DNA of 54,854 nt from Desulfobacula sp. (GCF_021107415.1 NZ_JAIOSW010000344.1:1-54854); one strand, 5' to 3'. Positions 1 through 9,500 are shown, numbered from the stretch's first letter. Numbers and translations: made by a program. The notes: generated by a model not told the origin, from the sequence alone.

Positions 1-1063
1 CCATAAACTGAAAACTTGAAAAATATATATCTGCAAGGGTTAAAAACAAGGTGGCAATCAACGGCCCATAAATAATACCCAGCAAACCATAGGTTTTAAG
101 GCCGCCGATGATTGCAAAAAATACGATTAACGGATGCATTCTTACCCTGTTGCCAACCACTTTGGGTTTAAAAATATACTCGATTCCCCAGGAAAGCACG
201 GCATAAAAGACAAGGACAAAAACACCGGCTGCAAGCCTGGATTTCAGCATTAAAATTGCAGCAGTCGGAACCATGACAATCCCGATTCCCACGATGGGTA
301 AAAAGGCCAGAAAGCCCATGATAACACCCCATAGAAATGGAGAATTCCATCCTAAAAATAAAAAAAGTGTTCCACCTGCAATCCCCTGAATCAGACCGCC
401 AAGGCCATTTCCAATAAGAACCGCACCTGCCATATCCATAAATTTTTCAAAAAGCTTTTCATCGTGCTCATCTGGTAAAGGTGACAGATCATTCATATAT
501 TTTATAAATTTATCCCCATCAATGAGCATATAAAACACCACGATCAGCATTAAACAAAAATACAGTACAATATTAAACACATTGGATGTGATAAACCTGG
601 CCTGTTCAAACAATGAAAATCCCACAAACTTTCCAAACTCTGAGATGGGGCTTATCAACTCATCCCAGGTCACCACCATTTCAACGCCTGCCTTTACCAG
701 CAACTCATTGAACCGTTCGAGAACCTGTGTGGTTTCAAGCAGATTCTTTAACTGGTTTGAAAAAACAGCATCCCTGGCCATGGCATAAAGATTAAACGCC
801 TCCTTGGAAAGCACCCCGACAAAAAAGACAACCGGGATGAATACGACAAAAAAAATCAAAATACAGGTAAGAACAGAGGCAGCTTTCGGTCTCATCTTTT
901 TTGAAAAAAGCTTAAAAACAGGATTAAAAACCCCTGTGGATACGATCCCTAAGATGATAACGGCAAAAAAAGGGGCCAGCAGATTGCCGGCAAGCAAAAT
1001 TGCAATGCAGAACAGAGCAATAAAAAAGACAAACACTGCTCTTTGAGAAATATTTTGCTCCAA
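1..1063 (-). CDS. AI-2E family transporter (PerM/DUF20), 3' end beyond window
   Basis: Reading the minus strand from about 1063 gives an uninterrupted hydrophobic protein of roughly 354 residues that runs off the left edge. It has an N-terminal pair of membrane helices, a soluble amphipathic central stretch (around residues 75-150), and then a cluster of helices containing GNGLGGLIQGIAGG and the segment FKPKVVGNRVRMHPLIVFF, which is highly characteristic of the AI-2E/PerM exporter-like family. Usual length is about 350 residues, so only the last few codons are missing. There is no in-frame ATG at the 5' end; a TTG at 1063 is the most upstream plausible start, with a weak ribosome site, and a GTG 12 codons later is the alternative. 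Substrate is unknown; family members have been linked to autoinducer-2 export or Na+/H+ exchange. A strong terminator lies just upstream, so it is transcribed separately. Confidence 0.88.
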   Translation of the reverse strand, partial: MEQNISQRAVFVFFIALFCIAILLAGNLLAPFFAVIILGIVSTGVFNPVFKLFSKKMRPKAASVLTCILIFFVVFIPVVFFVGVLSKEAFNLYAMARDAVFSNQLKNLLETTQVLERFNELLVKAGVEMVVTWDELISPISEFGKFVGFSLFEQARFITSNVFNIVLYFCLMLIVVFYMLIDGDKFIKYMNDLSPLPDEHDEKLFEKFMDMAGAVLIGNGLGGLIQGIAGGTLFLFLGWNSPFLWGVIMGFLAFLPIVGIGIVMVPTAAILMLKSRLAAGVFVLVFYAVLSWGIEYIFKPKVVGNRVRMHPLIVFFAIIGGLKTYGLLGIIYGPLIATLFLTLADIYFSSFQFM

Positions 1064-1110
1064 AGTTTCACCAAATTTGTTAGATTTTAAAAAAAAGAAA
1101 CGCGTAAAAA

Positions 1111-1159
1111 ACCATATAAAGCCGCAACATGCAAAATGATTTGCACAACTGCGGCTTTA
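1111..1159 (-). terminator. Rho-independent terminator after the small membrane protein gene
   Basis: On the minus strand a nine-base stem (TAAAGCCGC pairing with GCGGCTTTA, outer arms at 1151-1159 and 1117-1125) encloses a second stem TGCAAA/TTTGCA with a TCAT loop, and is followed within a few bases by TTTTTT. It lies 41 bases after the stop of the 51-residue gene at 1200-1355 and before the permease gene. No T run follows on the plus strand, so it acts on minus-strand transcripts. Confidence 0.8.
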
Positions 1160-1199
1160 CATAAATCAAAGAATCATCTTGTTCTATTTTCTTTTGGTT

Positions 1200-1355
1200 T
1201 TAACTGCTGATAATACCAAGAGCCGCCAAAACTAGAAGTATCTCAAATATAATGACGTGAACATAACTTCCAAAAAAATGGTATACAATACCGCCACCTA
1301 TAATTGCCGGCACTACCGTATAAATTAATATACTCAATTTCCTAGGAATATCCAT
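1200..1355 (-). CDS. 51-residue two-helix membrane protein
   Basis: The minus strand encodes a 51-residue protein starting MDIPRKLSILIYTVVPAI and ending LGIISS, with AGGGGTG ten bases before the ATG acting as a ribosome site. Two hydrophobic segments (about residues 8-25 and 32-50) separated by the short turn HFFGSYVH predict a helical hairpin in the inner membrane; the positive N-terminus (RK) suggests N-in. A clear terminator follows the stop codon, so it forms its own transcription unit. No family was recognised and no function is proposed. The combination of ribosome site, amphipathic pattern and terminator supports a real gene rather than chance. Confidence 0.68.
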   Translation of the reverse strand: MDIPRKLSILIYTVVPAIIGGGIVYHFFGSYVHVIIFEILLVLAALGIISS

Positions 1356-1456
1356 AATAAAAACACCCCTTTATGTCTTTCATTTCAAACAGTTAATACC
1401 CCATTAAAAACCTAACGTTTTTTACCATTTTAATGAGTCCAAGTAAAGGGAAAAAC

Positions 1457-2743
1457 TTATCTTTCTATTATCATTGCCATACCCATACCTCCACCGATAC
1501 ACATGGAGACCAGACCCGTGGAATAGGATTTTCGTTTCATCTGGTTAATGGCGGTAACCATCTGTCTTGCCCCTGTACATCCAATGGGATGACCGAGTGA
1601 AACTCCTGATCCCAGCTCATTGGGTCTCTCCACATCAAGATTAAGTTCTCTCATGCATCCGATGGCCTGGGCTGCAAATGCTTCGTTCAGCTCAATCAAG
1701 TCAATGTCATCCATGCTCATACCGGTTTGTTTCAACACTTTTCTAATCGCCGGTACAGGGCCCAGACCCATGTATGCAGGATCAAGTCCGCCAGCGGAAA
1801 AACCTTTAATTTTTGCCAGTTTTTCAAGGCCAAGTTCATCTGCCTTTTCTTCGGTCATCAAAAGAACCGCAGCTGCTGCATCATTAATTCCAGATGCATT
1901 CCCTGCGGTCACACTTCCATCCTTTTTAAATGCCGGACGAAGTTTTGCCATTTTTTCCATACTGGTTTCCATGGGGCGCTCATCTTTATCAACAATGGTA
2001 TCACCCCGGCGGGATTTGATTACCACAGGCACGATTTCCTGGGCAAATGTGCCGTCATTCACAGCGCCCAACGCCCTGTTATGGCTCAATAGGGCCAGTT
2101 GATCCTGTTCTTCCCTTGTAATGCCGTATTTTTCTACAATATTTTCAGCAGTGAGCCCCATATGGTATCCATAAAAAATCTCATATAATCCGTCAAATAC
2201 CATCAAATCATGGACAGGTCCGATACCGGTCAATTCCATTCGATGTCCCCATCTGGCCTTGTTCAGTGCCATGGGAGCATTACTCATGCTTTCCTGACCA
2301 CCGGCCAGGATCACTTCTGCCTGGCCGGTCATAATGGCCTGGGCACCAAGGGCAATAGCTTTGAGGCCTGAACCGCAAATTTTATTGATTGTAACGGCAG
2401 GACTCTGCCTTGGGATGCCTGCTGCGATCATGGCCTGGCGGGCTGTATTCTGGCCTTGCCCTGCCTGGAGCACATTGCCCATGATAACTTCATCAATAAA
2501 TACAGGAGTTGAGGAATCATCATAATCATATCCCTTTTTTTCAAGATCGATCATACCCTGATCTTTTAAGGTATCCGGAGAAAATTCATCCTGGGATGCA
2601 TCCACAACAGGTTTTAACCCGACTCTTTTGAGAACATCTTTCATTACATATGTACCTAGATCAACAACGGGTACGCTTTTCAAAGAACCACCAAAGGAGC
2701 CTACCGGCGTTCTGACACCACTGACAATAACAACATCTTTCAT
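1457..2743 (-). CDS. Acetyl-CoA acetyltransferase (thiolase II family)
   Basis: A 428-residue thiolase catalysing acetoacetyl-CoA formation or the reverse thiolytic cleavage, expected in the cytoplasm in beta-oxidation or short-chain acyl-CoA metabolism. All catalytic motifs are present: nucleophile Cys123 in NKICGSGLKAIALG, His385 in GHPIGCTGAR and Cys415 in the C-terminal CIGGGMGMAM. The ribosome site GGAGG stands eight bases before the ATG. The protein is about 35 residues longer than a typical thiolase because of an acidic insertion around residues 45-80, between the first helix and the segment FIDEVIMGNVLQAG. The gene is monocistronic and divergent from the NRDE gene. The class is certain; whether it is biosynthetic or degradative cannot be told from sequence. 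Confidence 0.95.
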   Translation of the reverse strand: MKDVVIVSGVRTPVGSFGGSLKSVPVVDLGTYVMKDVLKRVGLKPVVDASQDEFSPDTLKDQGMIDLEKKGYDYDDSSTPVFIDEVIMGNVLQAGQGQNTARQAMIAAGIPRQSPAVTINKICGSGLKAIALGAQAIMTGQAEVILAGGQESMSNAPMALNKARWGHRMELTGIGPVHDLMVFDGLYEIFYGYHMGLTAENIVEKYGITREEQDQLALLSHNRALGAVNDGTFAQEIVPVVIKSRRGDTIVDKDERPMETSMEKMAKLRPAFKKDGSVTAGNASGINDAAAAVLLMTEEKADELGLEKLAKIKGFSAGGLDPAYMGLGPVPAIRKVLKQTGMSMDDIDLIELNEAFAAQAIGCMRELNLDVERPNELGSGVSLGHPIGCTGARQMVTAINQMKRKSYSTGLVSMCIGGGMGMAMIIER

Positions 2744-2799
2744 TATAAAACCTCCATCAATATTGATTTTTTAATCATTAACTATTACATTCTAGCTAC

Positions 2800-2826
2800 A
2801 TTATAAGATCAATAACAAAGAGACAA
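2800..2826 (-). promoter_or_regulatory. Candidate sigma-70 promoter of the thiolase gene
   Basis: On the minus strand a perfect TATAAT (2800-2805) is preceded by TTGTCT (2821-2826) with a 15-base spacer, shorter than the preferred 17. It lies 57 bases upstream of the thiolase start. The -10 is good, the -35 and spacing are poor, so this is only a candidate. Confidence 0.28.
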
Positions 2827-2847
2827 CTAAAAAACAAGGAATTATAC

Positions 2848-3630
2848 ATGTGTTTAATTCTCTTTGGATATAAAATTTCAAGTAAATATCCTTTAATTCT
2901 TGCTGCCAACAGGGATGAATTCTATCAGAGGCCCACTGCCCACATGCATTTCTGGGAAGACAAACCTTCCATTCTTGCCGGAAAAGACCTTCAACAGGGA
3001 GGAACATGGTTTGGGGTGAATCAAAAAGGAATATTTGCAGGTTTAACAAATTACCGGAACCCTGCCGCCATCAAACAAAATGCTCCCTCACGGGGTGAAA
3101 TCATTATTGATTTTCTTGAATCCGGAAAATCCATTGAAACCCATTTTAAACCGTTCAAAAAAAAGGCAGCTTCATACAATGGGTTTAATCTGATTTTCGG
3201 AAATAAAGATAATCTCTTCTGGTTCTCTAACCTGAAAAACACGATCAAGAAAATTACCCCGGGCATCCACGGGCTTTCCAACCGCTTTCTGAACACACCC
3301 TGGCCCAAGGTGGAATCCGGCAAAAAAGCATTACAAAAAATTATCAGTGAAACCATCACATCTGAATCCCTTTTCTCCATTCTGACGGATCAATCTGTCC
3401 CTGATGACAGCCTGCTTCCTCACACCGGCATGGGACTTGAATGGGAAAGAATCCTGTCGCCTTTATTTATTCAAAGCGACATTTACGGCACAAGGTCCTC
3501 CATTGTGATGCTGATGAATCAAAATGGAAACATCAAAATTACTGAACGAAGCTATCATCCTGAAAATAAGCTGCTATACAAAGATCAAAAATTTTTCTTT
3601 ACCCCCCCCCTAAAATTTAAAAATCGGTGA
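2848..3630 (+). CDS. NRDE/TANGO2 family protein
   Basis: A 260-residue member of the NRDE family (TANGO2, transport and Golgi organisation 2), recognised by the N-terminal MCLILFGY start, the signature AANRDEFYQRPT at about residues 19-30, and GGTWFGVNQKGIFAGLTNYR. Cys2 becomes the N-terminal residue after Met removal, as in Ntn-type hydrolases, although the family's activity is not settled (roles in haem and acyl-CoA handling have been proposed). AAGGA sits seven bases upstream of the ATG. A run of nine C residues near the 3' end (from 3602) codes for part of TPPLK; a length change there would alter only the last residues. A terminator follows at 3688. Confidence 0.9.
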   Translation: MCLILFGYKISSKYPLILAANRDEFYQRPTAHMHFWEDKPSILAGKDLQQGGTWFGVNQKGIFAGLTNYRNPAAIKQNAPSRGEIIIDFLESGKSIETHFKPFKKKAASYNGFNLIFGNKDNLFWFSNLKNTIKKITPGIHGLSNRFLNTPWPKVESGKKALQKIISETITSESLFSILTDQSVPDDSLLPHTGMGLEWERILSPLFIQSDIYGTRSSIVMLMNQNGNIKITERSYHPENKLLYKDQKFFFTPPLKFKNR

Positions 3631-3687
3631 GAAACAGGGCGATTGCGAATATACCGACGGGGGCAAAGGCAATACTTTGAGCGTTTA

Positions 3688-3726
3688 TTATCTGAAAATG
3701 GAGCCTATATTTTCAGATAATTTTTT
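3688..3726 (+). terminator. Rho-independent terminator after the NRDE gene
   Basis: A perfect 12-base stem (TTATCTGAAAAT at 3688-3699 pairing with ATTTTCAGATAA at 3709-3720, nine-base loop) is followed at once by TTTTTT. It ends plus-strand transcripts 58 bases after the NRDE stop codon. The same bases are the last codons of the converging cysteine-rich gene, so hairpin and coding end coincide. Confidence 0.85.
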
Positions 3727-4197
3727 AATGCGCAGAGACCAGACAAAGAAACTCAACTTGAAAAAAAGCTGATTTACTTTTTTAATGGGCCTTTTTAGAT
3801 ATTCATCATTCCCACAGAACGTAACAATACAGACTTGACCTTTTACACTTGGCGGAAATAAGCAAGGTCCATGCTTATTTCTCAGAAACGGACAGTCCGC
3901 CGAGTATAAAAACAGGTGAGATTCAAGCCTTTTTTTTATTTCGTCGTGCATCTGAGGTAAAATATTTAAGATGAAAATAAAGTCCCACAAGCTGAAAATA
4001 GAATCAATATAAATGTTCTTACAGCACATCCCTTTGCAGATGCCCATGCATTTGGACATGCTTTTTTCTGCAGCCAGGAGTAGTTCCTTCTGGGCATTTT
4101 GAATATTTTTGCAGGCATTACCTATTATAATTTTATCATCCTGGTTGAACTTTTGTGAAATCTTTACAGCTTTTTTAAAAGAATATAGGGTGCCCAT
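3688..4197 (-). CDS. Cysteine-rich protein, possible metal-cluster binder
   Basis: A 169-residue protein of unrecognised family. It has a cluster CMGICKGMCC near residues 50-60 and a second group around residues 100-130 (ADCPF, GPC, QVCIVTFC), spacing reminiscent of YkgJ-type cysteine clusters that bind zinc or iron. It lacks a signal peptide and the C-terminal third is basic (many Lys/Arg). No good ribosome site precedes the ATG at 4197, so the true start could be further in. Its last codons form the terminator hairpin of the converging NRDE gene. A metal-binding role is inference from cysteine spacing only. Confidence 0.55.
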   Translation of the reverse strand: MGTLYSFKKAVKISQKFNQDDKIIIGNACKNIQNAQKELLLAAEKSMSKCMGICKGMCCKNIYIDSIFSLWDFIFILNILPQMHDEIKKRLESHLFLYSADCPFLRNKHGPCLFPPSVKGQVCIVTFCGNDEYLKRPIKKVNQLFFKLSFFVWSLRIKKLSENIGSIFR

Positions 4198-4262
4198 TTT
4201 AAAAATACTTATTCTAAATTACTGCCGATAAAAGACGTTGAATACGGTTAAATATTTTAGAC

Positions 4263-5009
4263 CTAAACCATGTCTTCTATTTTCTTTAATCGTTTTTCTA
4301 AATCCTTGGATTTTTCCATATTATTTTGTTCTTCAAATTGTTCCATTATCGAATCAAACATCTTTCTGAGCGATGGTAAAACCTCATTTTTAAAGGTTTC
4401 TTTTTGCTCTGCTGAAAATTGTGAAATTTGATTAACGAGTTCATCTATTTTTTTATGGAATGCTTCAGTGTTAAAAGTATCTATATATTTTTCAAGTTGA
4501 CTCACAAGCTCATTATTTTGTTTTTTAATACTATCCATTACCTTTTTTAACTCTTCCCCGGCGGTGGCAATTTTGTATTCTAAAAAAGTAATTCCTTCCA
4601 CTGAAGATCCTGATTTCAAAGGTGTTTTATCTGATGCTTCTAAAGAAGAAATAGCAACAATGTATGCATCTGAATGCTTTGAAAATATATTGCTCATCAA
4701 AACAAATGGTGTGGTCTCATATATCTTTTCTTTATATTTTTTATCAATAATGATTTCAACTTTTGACATTTGAGACTCAACCAAAGATACTTTCCTTACC
4801 TCCCCTGCTAAGATTTTTTGGCCTTTCAGGTCATCTGCTAAATATACTTCACTGCCTTGAATAAGATTTTTATGATTCTTATAGAGTACATCAATCACCA
4901 AATCTCTTTGAAACAATGACATGATGTTTGACAACGGATTTGCTAAACAAAGGTTATTAAAACCTAAAACGATAATAACGAATAATATCACTGTTGAATA
5001 ATTTTTCAT
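4263..5009 (-). CDS. Exported MCE/MlaD-like protein with coiled coil
   Basis: A 248-residue protein beginning MKNYSTVILFVIIVLGF with a signal peptide or anchor ending near CLANP. AGGAG eight bases before the ATG at 5009 selects this start over an ATG 11 codons upstream that has no ribosome site. Residues about 35-110 (DVLYKNHKNLIQGSEVYL, then AGEVRKVSLVE and VEIIIDKKYK) follow the pattern of an MCE domain, the lipid-binding fold of MlaD, including the G-S-x-V turn. The C-terminal 110 residues are charged and heptad-like, predicting a coiled coil. MCE proteins normally work with an ABC permease and ATPase, none of which are adjacent, so this is an orphan. The family assignment is tentative. 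Confidence 0.6.
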   Translation of the reverse strand: MKNYSTVILFVIIVLGFNNLCLANPLSNIMSLFQRDLVIDVLYKNHKNLIQGSEVYLADDLKGQKILAGEVRKVSLVESQMSKVEIIIDKKYKEKIYETTPFVLMSNIFSKHSDAYIVAISSLEASDKTPLKSGSSVEGITFLEYKIATAGEELKKVMDSIKKQNNELVSQLEKYIDTFNTEAFHKKIDELVNQISQFSAEQKETFKNEVLPSLRKMFDSIMEQFEEQNNMEKSKDLEKRLKKIEDMV

Positions 5010-5314
5010 TATAAACTCCTTAGATTTGATTGACTGTTTCAAAACTAAAATATGATCAGTGATATTTCACATCAGTTGGATTCTGATACCTGGACTTTCC
5101 CAAAAAAACTGCAAAAGAAATTTAGTCATATTTTTCATATTATGCCATTCCTGCTCACATTGAGCAAGTATTTTCAGCTATTGGATTTAGTGCTTCGGCA
5201 CCCAAATTCGATACTCAATAACACTTGCATAACTTAAATGAACTGCCATCATTGATATGAATTTCAGGATATGCTACATTAAAATCCAGATATTCACCTT
5301 ATTCAGGAGGTTTC
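5010..5314. other. Intergenic region, no convincing gene
   Basis: About 305 bases between the divergent MCE-like and hibernation factor genes. A 61-codon open frame (5052-5237, plus) has no ribosome site and low-complexity composition and was not accepted. The promoters of both flanking genes should lie here, but no consensus sigma-70 or sigma-54 site was found by eye. Confidence 0.6.
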
Positions 5315-5674
5315 ATGCACATATCCATCACATTCAAAAATATCAACTCGTCAGATGCTCTAAAATCCCACATTCATGAAAAATTTAATAGGTTAGACAA
5401 GCTGCTTGATAGCCCGGCCGATGCACGTATTGTCCTGTCGGTTGAAAAAATTCGAAATATCATTGATATAAACCTGACCTGCGACAAAATAAAAATTCAT
5501 GCGAAAGAAGAAGCTGAAAATAACATGTATTCAGCCATTGATGCCCTTTCAGATAATGTTAAACTGCAAATTAGAAAATACAAAGATAAACAGAGACGGC
5601 ATCTTTCCGGTGATAAACAGACCATTAAAACCAATGGAATGGAGATAGAATCTTCTGAGGATGTTGATGCCTGA
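5315..5674 (+). CDS. hpf: Ribosome hibernation promoting factor, short form
   Basis: A 119-residue protein of the HPF/YfiA (RaiA) family, which binds the 30S decoding region in slow growth and promotes ribosome inactivation or dimerisation. The beta-alpha-beta-beta-beta-alpha fold is evident: MHISITFKNINSSDALKSHI, the helix up to LDKLLDSP, a strand with IVLSVEKIRN, then ENNMYSAIDALSDNVKLQIRKYKDK, the signature last helix with the basic KDKQRR end. AGGAGG sits five bases before the ATG. The tail of about 20 residues is acidic and there is no C-terminal dimerisation domain, so it is the short type. Neither rpoN nor PTS genes, frequent neighbours of hpf in proteobacteria, are adjacent. Confidence 0.88.
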   Translation: MHISITFKNINSSDALKSHIHEKFNRLDKLLDSPADARIVLSVEKIRNIIDINLTCDKIKIHAKEEAENNMYSAIDALSDNVKLQIRKYKDKQRRHLSGDKQTIKTNGMEIESSEDVDA

Positions 5675-6514
5675 ATCTGATGCTTGAAATAAGTTTTGTG
5701 AAAAACATCGTCCATACATCCCTGATGTAAGGCGTTTCAGCTTTGATTAAGACAAATGCCTGACTCAAAAATCCATGGCGTATAAACGCAAGATTTTTCC
5801 CTGTATCAGGCTTATTTCCGACCAAGTACCAAAGCCGCTGGTATCAATCTGTAAAAGGGTCAAAGTGCTGCCGTGTTTTTTATATATCGTTGATTATCTA
5901 TGTGATCAATAAAGTTTCCATCAACCACAAAATATGGTGGCGGGCTATAATTCAAAAACCCCGGGACTGTTAATAATAGTGTTCTCCCTTAAATCCAATA
6001 TTGGGAAGAACTTATCTTTTACATAGTCCACAGTGAAAGGATGAAAGATACCAGTACAAATCGAAACGGTTTAGCGCAAAAAATTTTAATCCAAAGTATT
6101 CAAGAGTTTTAACCCTACATTGACTAAATGTACCTTTTAAAATTATCCTTTATAGATTTGTTAAAAGTTTATCTTATCTTTTTTTTATAGAAAATTACAA
6201 AAGGAAAATGTCTTTTTTTATTTATGTTTGTTTTGCAGAGTATTTGATCTGGATGACGGAGTTTTAAAGAATTGCTCTGTAAATTCATCTATAAAGATAG
6301 ATATTCTCTTTAATTCCTTTACACTATTTTTGAATACTGTTATGAAATTCATCAGATATCAATAAGATAGGCTCAATTTATCCCCTTCATTTCCATATGG
6401 GATACTGAGCAACTATCATAACAGGAGTCGTTCAAAGCTATGGCAGGCATTTTACGTATATAAAGTACTTGAAATGTCAGTGTTAATAATACAATTTCGG
6501 GAGGAATATAAGCC
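5675..6514. other. Long intergenic region before the hydrolase-TPR-PIN gene
   Basis: About 840 bases, AT-rich towards the right, without an acceptable gene on either strand. On the minus strand between about 5690 and 5870 short coding-like segments occur in different frames with stops between them, which may be a decayed gene, but no family could be recognised. A perfect ten-base palindrome CCAATATTGG lies at 5995-6004. A strong ribosome site GGGAGG at 6499-6504 belongs to the next gene. No clear promoter or terminal inverted repeats were found. Confidence 0.5.
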
Positions 6515-9500
6515 CTGAGCAGACTGCATCAAATATCTGGATGTGATAACGTTGAACGCAAAGCTGATATAGTTTTTATTCACGGATTAGGTGGTGATGC
6601 CTTTAGTACATGGCGCCATGGCAAAGATAGTTTAACATCATGGCCGCATTGGCTCGGTGATGAATTTCCCGATATAGGAGTGTGGTCACTCAACTACCCC
6701 GCCAGCCCGACAAAATGGACCCGAGCCCTTGGGTGGCTAATAAAAGGAATGCGCGACAGCGGTTACAGCGCTGCTCTTCCTCAGCGGGCGTTGCAAGTGC
6801 TTGACCTGATGGTACAAAACGGGATCGGTCAACGTCCTCTTTTTTTTATTAGCCACAGCCTTGGTGGTTTAGTTATGAAACACATACTGCGCAAGGCCAG
6901 CGATTCGATCAATGAGGTAAAAAAGAATCAAGTGGCTAAGAATACAAAGGCAGTCTTATTTCTTGCTACACCTCACTGGGGCGCTGAATTAGCGTCGTTA
7001 GCTAACAAATTTAAGGCCATTTTCAACACAACAATTAGCGTAAGTGAACTTAGTGCCCATGATGCATACCTTGAGGATATAGGCCTCTGGTATAAGAACC
7101 ATAGTGATGATTTAGGCATACAGACAGTCACTTACTACGAATTAAAACCCTTTAAGGGTTTGCTTATTGTCAACTCTACTTCTGCAAATCCAGGGGTTGG
7201 AAAGGACCCGGTAGGGCTTGATGAAGACCATATATCCATTGCAAAGCCTAACAGCAAAAAAGATCAGGTTTGCAATGCGGCACGTGACTTGCTCTGTGAC
7301 CATGTTTTATGTGTTACACCTGCAGTTGAAACAACATCAACAAGTAGTCAAGGCGAAGACACTATTCATCAAGAAACAAAAGCTTTCGGTAGATCTGTCG
7401 CGGTTCAGAATAGCCCCGGTACTCAGGTTAGAATTTCAGTATCTAACAATGAGACCTCCAATCATTCAGAACAGATCGACAAACTTATTGATATCACCCA
7501 AAAGCAAACAAATGTGATTACCAAAATCGTCTCGCAACAAAATGGACCGCAAAATGTGACATACCAATCTCCAAAACCGTATGAAGGTGACATAGTATAC
7601 GAACAGGTCGACGAACAGACTTTGGTAGATAAATATCCAGTAACACAGATACCTCGGCAAGAGATCGGAAGTGTTTCCAGTGATATCCTTACTATGTCAC
7701 GGAAACGAGTAACTGTCACGGATATTGCAGAGGTGATCCAAAAATTGGAGACTGTGGAAGACACAGTAGCAGAAATTCGGAACCAGATCTCTGTATGGAA
7801 TAATGATACTGCACTTCTACTATCAGAACGACTCGATGATCAATTGAAGGGCATTGAAGATGATGCCTGTCCACGCTTACTGGAGTACCTTTTCTTGATT
7901 GCCCGCGTTCATATAATTTATGCTGAAAATAAAGATACAGAGTCTACTGAACACATTGATAAGGCAAAAGATATTCTCACCCGAATCGACTCACACTTTG
8001 CCAGTTCTCCGCGACCCACGATAGCGGCCGATGTAAGAGCTTTGAAGGGCTCGATAAAGAACCTCGAGAATGGAACAAATTCAGCCCTCAAATTCCTTTT
8101 AGGTCACGATGATCCATACTCGATTCGGATACGTCTTGCGATGTATATAAGAAAACAGGACCTGGATAAAGCAATCACACTAATTGAAGGCAGGCCTCCA
8201 CATCTTCGATGGTGCGACATAGCAATCACAGTCTATGTAATCGCAGGTCGTCGAGGTGATGCTTTGGAACTGGTAAAATGGGTCGATAAGCAGAAAGACC
8301 GGATTAAGTACCCTCAATGCGTGGTAAGGCTCGCGGACGCATCTCTTGTTAAGGCTATATCCGAATTGGAACCGGGAAAAAACATCCTCCCACAAGACCT
8401 TTCCGAGACCGAAAGATTATCAGTGCAAGAGGTCCTAAACGATCTGAGCCCAATTCTGGAACCAATAATAAAGAGTGGCTCCGTCGATTCAGAGCTGGCA
8501 ACTGCAGCAGTCAAAATCGCCTGGCAGGCTCATCATCTGCTGGGCCATCGTGATGACGTAGGATCCCTTGCTCGGATTATGTCTACTCACAATCCAGTGC
8601 CAACCGATGTGGCTCGAAGCGTTATGAGCGGCTATATGGCTCCTCCGCCAGATCTTCCCAGCCGCATGAGAGAGGATCATCCCGATGATCTTGATGCTAA
8701 TATACTTGCTACTGTTGTCGAATCCCACATGGGGCAACATATAACTGCGTTCAATGAAGCGAAGAAATTGCTATCCCTTGCTGACACTAATGAGAAGAAG
8801 GAAGAACTCTTCAAGCTGTTTCAAGAAATATGGCAGAACTTAGATGATGATACTGCAATGGAATGCGAAAGCATAGCCCGTCCTCTGGTTGGCCATAACC
8901 CCGAGCTACAGGCTACGTTTGATGCTATGCGAGCCCTTCGTTCCGGAAATGGAGATAAGGCACTTGAAGCCCTAGACAAATATAAAGCAGAAGATGATGT
9001 ATTCTGGCTACAACTCCGAGGTAATGCTTTGATGCAAATGGGAAGTCTTGCCGACGCGGTCGACATGTTTCAGATAGCTGCCAAAAGAACGGGTGCGCCC
9101 ATGCTGCTTCACAAAACTGCGGATTTAGCCTTTCAAGCTGAGAAGGTGGCTATAGCCGTGGATTGTTATGAGCAACTTATCACTGCGCAACCAGACAACC
9201 TAATTGCCCGTAACAATTTGGCTTCGCTATATACATTTCATCTGAAGGATTTGAACAAAGCTGAGATACAGTTCCGAGAGCTACATGAAGCCGAACCCGG
9301 CAACCCAGATCACACAGTTAATTTAGCTTTTTGCCTCATCCAACTTTATCGTCCGGAAGAGAGCTTGGCTTTATATAATAAAGCTTGTAAAACTAAGAAC
9401 CCAGATTTGCGCGCGGTGCTGGGTCGTGCTGAACTCCAAGTTAGTATAGGTAACCCTGATGAGGCGTATACTTGCCTTCAACAGTTTCGGAATACATTCT

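Noticed and set aside
1620..2102. Long open frame antisense to the thiolase gene
   Set aside because: Shadow of the real gene; similar antisense frames occur opposite most T6SS genes.
5052..5237. 61-codon plus-strand open frame between the MCE-like and hpf genes
   Set aside because: No ribosome site, no recognisable composition or family; intergenic chance frame.
5625..5825. 66-codon minus-strand open frame overlapping the hpf end
   Set aside because: Overlaps hpf and has no ribosome site or family; at most part of a decayed gene.
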